NCBI RefSeq assembly: GCF_018847975.1
Contig: NZ_CP072597.1
Coordinates: 1,178,001 to 1,242,000, forward strand
Reading direction: 5' to 3'
DNA length: 64,000 bases
DNA from: Lysobacter sp. K5869
GTDB taxonomy: Bacteria; Pseudomonadota; Gammaproteobacteria; Xanthomonadales; Xanthomonadaceae
Numbering within the stretch: the first letter of the stretch is position 1; every line of letters starts with the position of its first letter. The position numbers were made by a program, and so were the translations under genes. Positions 8,402 to 15,474 of this stretch are shown here, in pieces. Under the pieces are notes generated by a model. The model did no database searches, had not been told where the DNA came from, and saw nothing but the letters and a program-made list of their open reading frames with translations.

Positions 8402-9088
8402 TCAGGCCGCCCGCGCATGCGCGCTGTCGTGTTCGATCCGGCCGTCGTGCAAGCGCACCTCGCGCGGCGCGCGCGCGGCCAGGTCGCGGTCGTGAGTGAC
8501 CAGCACCACGGTCTGGCCGCCGGCGTGGACTTCGCCGATCAGGTCGAGCACGTCGGCCGCGCTTTTGGAATCCAGGTTGCCGGTGGGTTCGTCGGCGAGC
8601 AGCAGCGCCGGTTGCAGCAGCAGCGCGCGAGCGATCGCGGCGCGTTGTTGCTGGCCGCCGGACAACTCGCTCGGCCGATGGCCGGCGCGCTCGCCCAGGC
8701 CGACCCGCGCCAGCAAATCCAGCGCGCGCCGCGGCGCTTCGGCCGGCGGCTGGCGATGGAAGCGCAGCGGCAGCAGCACGTTTTCCAGCAAGGTCAGCCG
8801 CGGCAGCAGATGGAAGCTTTGGAACACGAAGCCGATGCGGCGGTTGCGGATGTCGCTGGCGGCTTCGTCGTCGAACTCGGCGACATCGCGGCCTTCGATC
8901 AGATAGCGCCCGCGGGTCGGCCGGTCCAGGCAGCCCAGGATGTTGAGCAGGCTCGACTTGCCCGAGCCGGACGCGCCGGTGATGGCGACGAACTCGCCCG
9001 CGCCGATCTTCAGGTCCACTCCGGCCAACGCATTCACCGCTTGCCCATTCATTTCGTAGCGACGATGGACCGCATCCAATTCGATCAT
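8402..9088 (-). CDS. ABC transporter ATP-binding protein, MacB/LolD type
   Basis: 228 residues. Walker A GASGSGKSS lies at about residues 39-47, the Q-loop at FVFQSFHLLPRLT, the signature LSGGQQQR at about 143-150, Walker B LLLADEPTGNLDS and the switch histidine in VLVTHD. The LADEPTGNLDS form and the FQ..LLP pattern are those of the MacB/LolD/FtsE group. It would energise the permease encoded at the end of this operon from the cytoplasm. It is the first gene, so the operon promoter should lie in the upstream 9.1-kb region, where no clear site was recognised. No strong ribosome binding site is visible. Confidence 0.93.
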   Translation of the reverse strand: MIELDAVHRRYEMNGQAVNALAGVDLKIGAGEFVAITGASGSGKSSLLNILGCLDRPTRGRYLIEGRDVAEFDDEAASDIRNRRIGFVFQSFHLLPRLTLLENVLLPLRFHRQPPAEAPRRALDLLARVGLGERAGHRPSELSGGQQQRAAIARALLLQPALLLADEPTGNLDSKSAADVLDLIGEVHAGGQTVVLVTHDRDLAARAPREVRLHDGRIEHDSAHARAA

Positions 9089-9546
9089 CGATAACCGGGC
9101 CGGGATTAAGTGAAAGGAACGCCGCGCGGGTGCCGCCGTCGTGGTTGCGACCCGGCGCGCCCGAGGAAGGTTCCCGCGCCGGCGCGGGTCGGCGCAATCC
9201 CCCTTTTGTCAGAAGTTGTATCGGCGGCCGCGGCGGCGCCGCGCGCATGCGTGTCCGCCCGGCGCGGCGGGCAACGATTCATGAACTAGGAATGTGAACC
9301 CGTACCGCAATCGCGCGGGTCTTCATCGATAGTTTATGGATCGACCCGCCGAGCTCTTCCATCGCGGAACAGGCGCAGGCGGATCGGATGCGTGCCGCAA
9401 GGCCGCTTTCGATTCCGCCGGCCGATCTGCCGAACGGACTCACGGATCGACAGGCCACGATGGCCGCCCGCCACCCGGACGCGTCCGCGCGTTCGGCCAC
9501 CACGATCCACGCGCTCGCGTCGGCGCTCATCTCAGGGGGAATTCCC
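9089..9546. other. Divergent intergenic region, 458 bp
   Basis: It separates the minus-strand export operon from the plus-strand lipoprotein genes and must hold both promoters. I see no convincing -35/-10 pair, no palindrome of note and no coding frame with a ribosome binding site except the lipoprotein at its right end. Confidence 0.4.
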
Positions 9547-9693
9547 ATGCGTAAGTTCTCGGTCGGTCTGATTCTGTGCCTGGTGCTGCTCACTGGCTGC
9601 TATCCGCCGCCCGGCATCGACCCCACCGCCAAGCAGCAGGGCGCGTCGCATGTGGACCTCAGCGGCCAGGCCGCGCAGCCCGAACGGGCCTGA
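9547..9693 (+). CDS. Small lipoprotein, 48 residues
   Basis: A complete lipoprotein signal peptide (MRKFSVGLILCLVLLTGC) with lipobox LTGC at residues 15-18 leaves a mature peptide of only about 31 residues containing a Pro-rich start and a polar tail. An AGGGGGA ribosome binding site lies six bases before the ATG. It is probably an exported small lipoprotein; the role is unknown. The next gene, also a lipoprotein, starts 83 bases downstream, so the two may share a transcript that ends at the terminator near 10.37 kb. Confidence 0.75.
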   Translation: MRKFSVGLILCLVLLTGCYPPPGIDPTAKQQGASHVDLSGQAAQPERA

Positions 9694-9775
9694 AACTGAC
9701 AATTCCGGGTCGGGCGAATTAAGCCCGAGTTCAATGCTTCAGGCAGAATCTGAAACCCTATCCGGGGGGTCTGCC

Positions 9776-10291
9776 ATGATCCGCAAACTGACAATTCCGC
9801 TTCTCGCCGCCGGCCTGCTGGCCGGCTGCGTCTCCGATTACACCGTCCGCGGCGGCGGCGGTCCGGGCACGTATTACTACGGCCGCCCGAGCGTGGACTA
9901 CAACTATTACGGCGGCTACGGCGGCTATTACGGCCCGGGCTACGGCTATTATCCGTACGGCGAGTCCTATCGCTTCCGCTACGGCGGCTACTACGGCAAC
10001 CCGTACTACGGCTACGGCGGTTACCCGTACTACTACGGCTATCCGCGCTACTACCCCAGCCGTCCGCACCAGCCGAACCCGCCTTCGAACAATCCGCCGC
10101 GCAGCGACGGCGGCATGCCGTGGCGCGACACCCGCCCGGTCGGCGGCGGCGCCTGGGGTCCGCGCAATCCGGGCTCGGGCATGCAGCAGCCGCGCTCGAT
10201 GCAGCAGCCGCAAATGATGACGCCGCGCGCCCCAGCGATGCCTTCCGCGCGCCGCGACGGCGGCCGCGCCTGGCGCGACGTGGAGCGCTGA
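9776..10291 (+). CDS. Gly/Tyr-rich lipoprotein
   Basis: 171 residues. The signal peptide ends in lipobox LAGC (residues 15-18). Residues 24-95 are a low-complexity Gly/Tyr/Pro stretch with repeated YYGGY and YGYGGY units, followed by a Pro/Asn linker and a polar, Gln/Met/Arg-containing tail ending in WRDVER. Such sequences are typical of surface-exposed, possibly aggregating outer-membrane lipoproteins; no enzymatic motif is present. A GGGGGG ribosome binding site precedes the ATG. The first codons contain a 15-base sequence that also occurs in the spacer just upstream (9693-9707 and 9785-9799). A strong terminator follows. Confidence 0.8.
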   Translation: MIRKLTIPLLAAGLLAGCVSDYTVRGGGGPGTYYYGRPSVDYNYYGGYGGYYGPGYGYYPYGESYRFRYGGYYGNPYYGYGGYPYYYGYPRYYPSRPHQPNPPSNNPPRSDGGMPWRDTRPVGGGAWGPRNPGSGMQQPRSMQQPQMMTPRAPAMPSARRDGGRAWRDVER

Positions 10292-10363
10292 ATAGGCGGA
10301 GGCGGATGAATCCGCTGAATCGGACACCGGCCATCGGCCGTTTACGACCGTTCAAGACGCTAC

Positions 10364-10386
10364 AAGGGGCCTACGGGCCCCTTTTT
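10364..10386 (+). terminator. Intrinsic terminator after the Gly/Tyr-rich lipoprotein
   Basis: An 8-bp stem (AAGGGGCC with GGCCCCTT) around a TACG tetraloop is followed by a further T-run. It lies about 75 nt past the lipoprotein stop codon and reads in the same direction. Confidence 0.9.
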
Positions 10387-10444
10387 CGTCGGAACTGGAA
10401 CGGTGCGCACTTGCGTTCCTGACGAAGTGACAGCAATCTACCGC

Positions 10445-10619
10445 TACTGACCGCTTACGTCGTATTTGGACGTTTTCGGTAAGCACAGGCTTCTATGTCG
10501 GCGCCTGGCGAGGAATCACGGATCCCCCCTGTTCCGTCCCCGTCAGGCGTCGGCGCCCATTCCGCCCCATGCGTGGGTGCGATCGGAAAGCGCGCGTATC
10601 TACGCGCGCTTTTCTTTTT
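10445..10619 (+). ncRNA. Possible non-coding transcript bounded by promoter and terminator
   Basis: A weak promoter match (TTGCGT at 10411-10416, 17-bp spacer, CAATCT at 10434-10439) would start near 10445. A strong intrinsic terminator ends at about 10619. The 175 nt between them lack an open frame with a ribosome binding site and can fold locally (GCGCCTG with CAGGCG). I compared it by eye with 6S, SRP and tmRNA features and found no convincing match. The terminator is solid; the RNA itself is a guess. Confidence 0.3.
10587..10619 (+). terminator. Intrinsic terminator of an unassigned plus-strand transcript
   Basis: A 10-bp stem (AAAGCGCGCG with CGCGCGCTTT) with a 6-nt loop is followed by TCTTTTT. 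No recognised gene ends just upstream on this strand; the previous lipoprotein transcript already has its own terminator 200 nt earlier. Confidence 0.8.
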
Positions 10620-10710
10620 GGGTCAAAGGGTTAGGGCGAAGGCCCGGAACGGGCGTCGCGGCGGCCGCGAGGGCGCAAGGCGGGCCGGCATCGGCCAAAA
10701 CGCAGGCAAT

Positions 10711-10745
10711 AAAAAGGGGCCGAATGTCCCCCGACATTCGGCCCC
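10711..10745 (-). terminator. Strong intrinsic terminator on the minus strand
   Basis: A 13-bp perfect stem (10716-10728 with 10733-10745) around a 4-nt loop is followed on the minus strand by TTTTTATT. No minus-strand gene lies upstream within the intergenic region, which points to the candidate small RNA. Confidence 0.88.
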
Positions 10746-10821
10746 CGGCTTCCCCCGCGAGCGCTTGGCCAGCCCCTGTTCCAATTCCAGCCGGCGTCTA
10801 GCGCCTGCCCCGCAAGGTGCA
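10711..10821 (-). ncRNA. Candidate sigma-54-dependent small RNA
   Basis: A well-matched -24/-12 element lies at 10833-10847 on the minus strand and a strong intrinsic terminator ends at 10711. Together they define a transcript of about 110 nt with no neighbouring minus-strand gene to serve. The only open frame inside (starting near 10820) runs straight through the terminator, so coding is unlikely. The transcript is divergent from mnmG and antisense to nothing annotated. Existence and function are inferred from the two signals alone. Confidence 0.5.
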
Positions 10822-10832
10822 TGGTTATCCAA

Positions 10833-10847
10833 GCATGAACCGTGCCA
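10833..10847 (-). promoter_or_regulatory. Sigma-54 (RpoN) -24/-12 promoter
   Basis: On the minus strand the sequence reads TGGCACG, four bases, ATGC. This has the invariant GG and GC with exactly ten bases between them and one mismatch to the TGGCACG-N4-TTGC consensus. Transcription would start near 10821. An enhancer-binding site would be expected upstream, towards the mnmG start, but none was recognised. Confidence 0.65.
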
Positions 10848-10986
10848 ACCACGTGAACGTCGTGCCGCTGGGCGGCGTGCGATCATGTCGACCCGCACCT
10901 TGCCTCGCCACGCCCGCGTTCGTCCGCGTCGGCGGGCGTTCCCTTTTCCGCCGCCTTAGCGTCTTCGCGCAGCCGAGTCCGCCGTC

Positions 10987-12876
10987 ATGAGCGATTCCTT
11001 CTATCAGTTCGACGTCATCGTGGTCGGCGGCGGCCACGCCGGAACCGAGGCCGCGCTGACCGCGGCCCGCGCCGGCGCGCGCACCTTGCTGCTGACCCAC
11101 TCGATCGAAACGGTCGGCGCGATGAGCTGCAACCCGGCCATCGGCGGCATCGGCAAGGGCCATCTGGTCAAGGAAATCGACGCGATGGGCGGGATCATGG
11201 GCCGCGCCGCCGATGCCGCCGGCATCCAGTGGCGCCGGCTCAACGCCAGCAAGGGCCCGGCCGTGCGCGCGACCCGCTGCCAGGCCGATCGCGCGCTGTA
11301 CCGCGCCTTCATCCGCCGCGCCGTGGAGGCCCAGCCGGGCCTGAGCCTGTTTCAGGCCGCGGTGGACGACATCGAATTCGACAGCGGCCGGGTGACCGGC
11401 GTGGTCACCCAGACCGGGCTGCGCTTCCGCGCGCCGGCCGTGGTGCTGACCGCCGGCACCTTCCTCGCCGGCAAGGTCCACGTCGGCCAGACCACCTACG
11501 CCGCCGGCCGCGCCGGCGACCCGCCCGCGACCGCGCTGGCCGCGCGTCTGCGCGAGGGGCCGTTCGTGGTCGACCGGCTCAAGACCGGCACGCCGCCGCG
11601 CATCGACGGGCGCAGCCTGGACTACTCGGTGATGGAAGAGCAGCCGGGCGACGATCCGCGTCCGGTCATGTCCTTCATCGGCAGTCCGGCCGACCATCCG
11701 CGTCAGGTCTCGTGCTGGATCACCCACACCAGCGAGCGGACCCACGAGCTCATCCGCGGCGCGCTCGACCGCTCGCCGCTGTACACCGGCCAGATCGAGG
11801 GCATCGGCCCGCGTTACTGCCCCTCGATCGAGGACAAGGTGGTGCGCTTCGCCGAGAAGGCCAGCCATCAGATCTTCGTCGAGCCGGAAGGGCTGGAGAC
11901 CTTCGAGATCTACCCCAACGGCATCTCGACCTCGCTGCCGTTCGACGTGCAGCTGGCCCTGGTGCGCTCGATCCGCGGTTTCGAAAACGCCCATCTGACC
12001 CGGCCGGGCTATGCCATCGAATACGACTTCTTCGACCCGCGCGGGTTGAAGAGCACGCTGGAGACCAAGGCCGTGGCCGGCCTGTTCTTCGCCGGCCAGA
12101 TCAACGGCACCACCGGTTATGAGGAAGCCGCCGCGCAGGGTTTGCTGGCCGGCCTCAACGCCGCGCGCTTCGTGCGCGGCGATGAAGGTTGGAGCGCGCG
12201 CCGCGATCAGGCCTATCTGGGCGTGCTGGTGGACGATCTGATCACCCACGGCACCAGCGAGCCTTATCGCATGTTCACCTCGCGCGCCGAGTACCGCTTG
12301 CAGCTGCGCGAGGACAACGCCGACCAGCGCTTGACGCCGGCGGCGCGCGAGATGGGCTTGGTCGACGACGCGCGTTGGAGCGCATTCGAACGCAAGCTCG
12401 ACGCGGTGGAGCGCGAAACCGCGCGCCTGGGCGCGGTGTGGGCGGCGCCGAACAACGCGCTGGGACGCGAAGTCGCGCAGACCCTGGGCATCGAAGTCAG
12501 CCGCGAAAGCAGCGCGCGCGATTTGCTCAAGCGGCCGGAGCTGGATTACGCCAAGCTGATGCAGGTGGCCTCGTTGGGGCCGGGCGTGGCGGAGCTTGAG
12601 GTGGCCGAGCAGGTCGAGATCGGGGTGAAGTACGCCGGTTACCTGGACCGCCAGCGCGAAGAGATCGAACGCCAGCAGCGCAACGAGAACACGCCGATTC
12701 CCGAAGCGTTCGATTACGCCGGCGTGCGCGGCTTGTCGGCCGAAGTGCAGCAGAAGCTCGAGCGCGTGCGGCCGCAGACGGTGGGGCAGGCGCAGCGCAT
12801 TCCCGGGATGACGCCGGCGGCGATTTCCTTGCTGCTGGTGCACCTCACGCGCGCGCGGCGTTCGCGGGTGGCGTGA
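10987..12876 (+). CDS. mnmG: tRNA uridine-5-carboxymethylaminomethyl modification enzyme MnmG (GidA)
   Basis: 629 residues, the normal length of MnmG. The FAD-binding Rossmann motif [11 protein letters not shown] is at about residues 13-23, followed by the highly conserved [19 protein letters not shown], the [17 protein letters not shown] region, KTGTPPRI, the catalytic-loop [10 protein letters not shown], the second FAD motif [21 protein letters not shown] and the C-terminal helical domain with LDYAKL and RRSRVA. With MnmE it installs the 5-carboxymethylaminomethyl group at wobble U34 of certain tRNAs in the cytoplasm, using FAD and methylene-THF. It has no mnmE or rsmG neighbour here. A tandem repeat array follows. 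Confidence 0.98.
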   Translation: MSDSFYQFDVIVVGGGHAGTEAALTAARAGARTLLLTHSIETVGAMSCNPAIGGIGKGHLVKEIDAMGGIMGRAADAAGIQWRRLNASKGPAVRATRCQADRALYRAFIRRAVEAQPGLSLFQAAVDDIEFDSGRVTGVVTQTGLRFRAPAVVLTAGTFLAGKVHVGQTTYAAGRAGDPPATALAARLREGPFVVDRLKTGTPPRIDGRSLDYSVMEEQPGDDPRPVMSFIGSPADHPRQVSCWITHTSERTHELIRGALDRSPLYTGQIEGIGPRYCPSIEDKVVRFAEKASHQIFVEPEGLETFEIYPNGISTSLPFDVQLALVRSIRGFENAHLTRPGYAIEYDFFDPRGLKSTLETKAVAGLFFAGQINGTTGYEEAAAQGLLAGLNAARFVRGDEGWSARRDQAYLGVLVDDLITHGTSEPYRMFTSRAEYRLQLREDNADQRLTPAAREMGLVDDARWSAFERKLDAVERETARLGAVWAAPNNALGREVAQTLGIEVSRESSARDLLKRPELDYAKLMQVASLGPGVAELEVAEQVEIGVKYAGYLDRQREEIERQQRNENTPIPEAFDYAGVRGLSAEVQQKLERVRPQTVGQAQRIPGMTPAAISLLLVHLTRARRSRVA

Positions 12877-12972
12877 GTGGGGCGGGGATGCGCGAGGGTG
12901 CAGCCTCGTTGCGGTTCTGCGCCGGTCTGCCTGTTTTCGCATTCGCGACGAATCGATATCGCGGTTGCGGGG

Positions 12973-13592
12973 GTAGGAGCGGCGTAAGCCGCGACCGTGG
13001 TGTAGCCGGTCGCGTCGTAGGCGCGGTGTCGCGGTCGCAGCTTGCGCAGCTCCTACAGTCGGTTTTCGGAGCTGCGCGAATGTCGGGTTGCGCCCTGTAG
13101 GAGCGACGCGAGTCGCGACCGTGGTGTAGCCGGTCGCGTCGTAGGCGCGGTATCGCGGTCGCAGCTTGCGCAGCTCCTACAGTCGGTTTTCGGAACTGCA
13201 CGAATGTCGGGTTGCGCCCTGTAGGAGCGACGCGAGTCGCGACCGCGGAGTCGCCGGTCGCGTCGCAGGCGCGATGTCGCGGTCGCAGCTTGCGCAGCTC
13301 CTACAGTCGGTTTTCGGAACTGCGCGAATGTTGGGTTGCGTCCTGTAGGAGCGACGCGAGTCGCGACCGTGGTGTAGCCGGTCGCGTCGTAGGCGCGGTG
13401 TCGCGGTCGCAGCTTGCGCAGCTCCTACAGTCGGTTTCCGGAGCTGCGCGAATGTCGGGTTGCGCCTTGTAGGAGCGACGCGAGTCGCGACCGCGGAGTA
13501 GCCGGTCGCGTCGCAGGCGCGATGTCGCGGTCGCAGCTTGCGCAGCTCCTACAGCCGGTTTTCGGAACTGCGCGAAGGTCGGGCGGCGCGGT
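12973..13592. repeat. Tandem array of five 124-bp palindromic units
   Basis: Units begin with GTAGGAGC at 12973, 13097, 13221, 13345 and 13469, so every interval is exactly 124 bp. Each unit holds an element of the form GTAGGAGCGACGCGAGTCGC and, about 55 bp later, an inverted counterpart ending AGCTCCTAC. Such paired palindromes resemble REP/BIME elements of gammaproteobacteria, normally mobilised by a RAYT transposase; none is present in the window. The array separates mnmG from the end of opgD (convergent). Confidence 0.9.
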
Positions 13593-13606
13593 CGCGCCGC
13601 GATTCG

Positions 13607-15202
13607 TCAATACAGCTTGCGTTCGCTCTTCGGCGGTGGCGACCACTGGTACAGCCAGGTTTCGCTGAGCGCGCCGCGGGCGTCGCGCAGGAACAGGCGC
13701 AGGTCGAGTTGGTCGGTGCCGTCGCCGGGCGGGACGGCGTCGAACATGACGCGGTAGCCGCCGATTTCGTGCAGCGGACGGCAGGAGACGGTCTCCAGTT
13801 TGCCCTTGGAGATCTGCACCACCGGTTCGACCGTGGCGTCGCGCTGGGCCAGCGCGGCCAGTTCGCCGCCGGCGAAGTCGACGGCGAAACGCCAGGAGAA
13901 GGTGTCGCGCTTGAAGCCGATGCGTCCGCCCAGGCCGGTGCGGGTGGCGACGCAGTGGGCGAGCTTGGGCACCGCCGGCGGCTGCGCGCCCCAGTACAGG
14001 CGATAGCCGTACAGCAGTTCTTGCCCGGCTTGCGGTTTTTCGCGCGGGTTCCAGAACGCGACGATGTTGTCGAAGGTTTCGTCGAGCGTGGGAATCTCCA
14101 CCAACTGCACCGAGCCCGCGCCCCAGCCGTGCTTGGGTTCGACCCACAGGCAGGGGCGCTTGTCGTAGAACACGCCGTCGTCCTGGTAATGGTCGAAGTT
14201 GCGGTCGCGCTGGAGCAGGCCGAAGCCGCGCGGGTTGTCGTCGGCGAACATGTTGAAGCGCAGGTATTCGGGATTGCACAGCGGGCGCCAGATCCATTCG
14301 CCGCTGCCGGTCCACATCGCCAGCCCGTCGGTGTCGTGGATTTCCGGGCGCCAGTCCCAGTCCATGCGGCGGTCGTTCTCGCCGACTTGATACATGCTGG
14401 TGCACGGGCCCAGGCCGAGGCGTTCGATGGTCTTGCGCGGGTACAGCGCGCAGTCGATGTCCATCAGCAGCACCTCGCCCGGGGTGATGGCGAAGCGGTA
14501 GGCGCCGGCGACGCTGGGCGAGTCGAGCAGGCCGTAGACCACAACCGTGTCGGAGTCCTTGGCCGGACGTTCCAGCCAGTAGGCGACGAAGTCGGGGAAT
14601 TCCTCGGCGTGGCCGCTGCCGGTGTCGATCGCCAGACCGCGCGCGGACTGGCCGTACTGGCCTTCCACGCCGACCGCGCGGAAGTAGCTGGCGCCCAGGA
14701 ACGCGGCGAAGTCGCGCTCGGGGTCCTTGCGGGTGTTGAGGCGGAAGCCGGCGAAGCCCAGGTCCGGCGGCAGCGGCGTGCCGGGTTTGAGGCCGCTGGC
14801 GGCGCGGTCGAACATTTCCGGGTCGTAGGCCAGCTCGCGCGCCTGACCGTCGGCCAGCTCGAACATGCGCACCGGCGATTTGAAGAACAGGCCCAGGTGG
14901 AAGAACTGGGCGAGGAACTTGCCGTCGCCGCCGCCCCACAGCGCGTGGTCGCGGCGGAAGCGGATGGATTGGTACTGATCCCAGTTGAGCGCGGCCAGCG
15001 CCGGCGGCAGCGTGGTGCTGCGCGGCACGTAGGCCTTTTGCGCCAGCGCGCGCGCCTGGCCCTTGAGCGTGGCGTAATCGAACGGCTGCGGCGCGCCGAG
15101 CTTCTTCGGCGCGGCCGGGCCGGCCAGCGCCAGCGCGGGCAGGGGCAGACCGAACGAGGCCAGGGCGGCGGCCGCGGATTTGAGGAACTGGCGTCGGATC
15201 AT
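13607..15202 (-). CDS. opgD: Glucan biosynthesis protein OpgD (MdoD), Tat-exported
   Basis: 531 residues. The N-terminus MIRRQFLKSAAAALASFG has the twin-arginine motif RRQFLK and a hydrophobic stretch, so it is exported folded by Tat, as known for OpgD. The rest matches the periplasmic OpgG/OpgD fold: FDYATLKGQARALAQKAY, QYQSIRFRRDHALW, GASYFRAVG.GQYGQSARGLAIDT, the NPR.FGLLQRDRNFDHYQD region and WVEPKHGWGAGSVQLVEIPT. OpgD shapes osmoregulated periplasmic glucan backbones made by OpgH. No opgG/opgH is adjacent. It ends next to the repeat array. The Tat signal favours OpgD over OpgG. Confidence 0.93.
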   Translation of the reverse strand: MIRRQFLKSAAAALASFGLPLPALALAGPAAPKKLGAPQPFDYATLKGQARALAQKAYVPRSTTLPPALAALNWDQYQSIRFRRDHALWGGGDGKFLAQFFHLGLFFKSPVRMFELADGQARELAYDPEMFDRAASGLKPGTPLPPDLGFAGFRLNTRKDPERDFAAFLGASYFRAVGVEGQYGQSARGLAIDTGSGHAEEFPDFVAYWLERPAKDSDTVVVYGLLDSPSVAGAYRFAITPGEVLLMDIDCALYPRKTIERLGLGPCTSMYQVGENDRRMDWDWRPEIHDTDGLAMWTGSGEWIWRPLCNPEYLRFNMFADDNPRGFGLLQRDRNFDHYQDDGVFYDKRPCLWVEPKHGWGAGSVQLVEIPTLDETFDNIVAFWNPREKPQAGQELLYGYRLYWGAQPPAVPKLAHCVATRTGLGGRIGFKRDTFSWRFAVDFAGGELAALAQRDATVEPVVQISKGKLETVSCRPLHEIGGYRVMFDAVPPGDGTDQLDLRLFLRDARGALSETWLYQWSPPPKSERKLY

Positions 15203-15462
15203 GGGGCAGGCGACGTCGTGACGGGGGGATGAGCATGCTAGCCAATCCGGCCGGGGCGGTGGTTAGGCCGGTGTCGAGCCCGGCGGCGGATCGCGTGGGC
15301 GGCGGCCTTCATCCCGGGGCCGGCATCGCGCCGCGAACGCGAACGCGGTCGGAGTCCGGCGCCGGGCGAACCGCCGCCCGCATCGCCGGCGATGCGGCGC
15401 GGGGCAACGGGGTTCGGCCCGAGCCCGGAATGGGTCGGAAACGCTCCCGCGCCGCGAAGTCT

Positions 15463-15468
15463 TAGAAT
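15463..15468 (+). promoter_or_regulatory. -10 element placed for a leaderless start
   Basis: TAGAAT ends six bases before the ATG of the flavoprotein gene, so transcription would begin at or within a base of the A of the start codon. No Shine-Dalgarno sequence precedes the ATG. The -35 region (around 15440) is a poor match. Confidence 0.45.
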
Positions 15469-15474
15469 ATCGCC

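Noticed and set aside
10440..10620. Search for 6S RNA, SRP RNA, tmRNA or tRNA in the terminator-bounded segment
   Set aside because: No diagnostic bubble, GGAAGCA-type loop, tag-peptide or CCA-ended cloverleaf was visible by eye.
10631..10852. Minus-strand frame of 73 codons overlapping the candidate small RNA
   Set aside because: It runs through a strong terminator and its first codons lie inside the sigma-54 promoter region, so it cannot be translated as a whole from that transcript.
12973..13592. Tandem array considered as CRISPR
   Set aside because: The whole 124-bp unit repeats, with no unique spacers between short repeats, and no cas genes are near.
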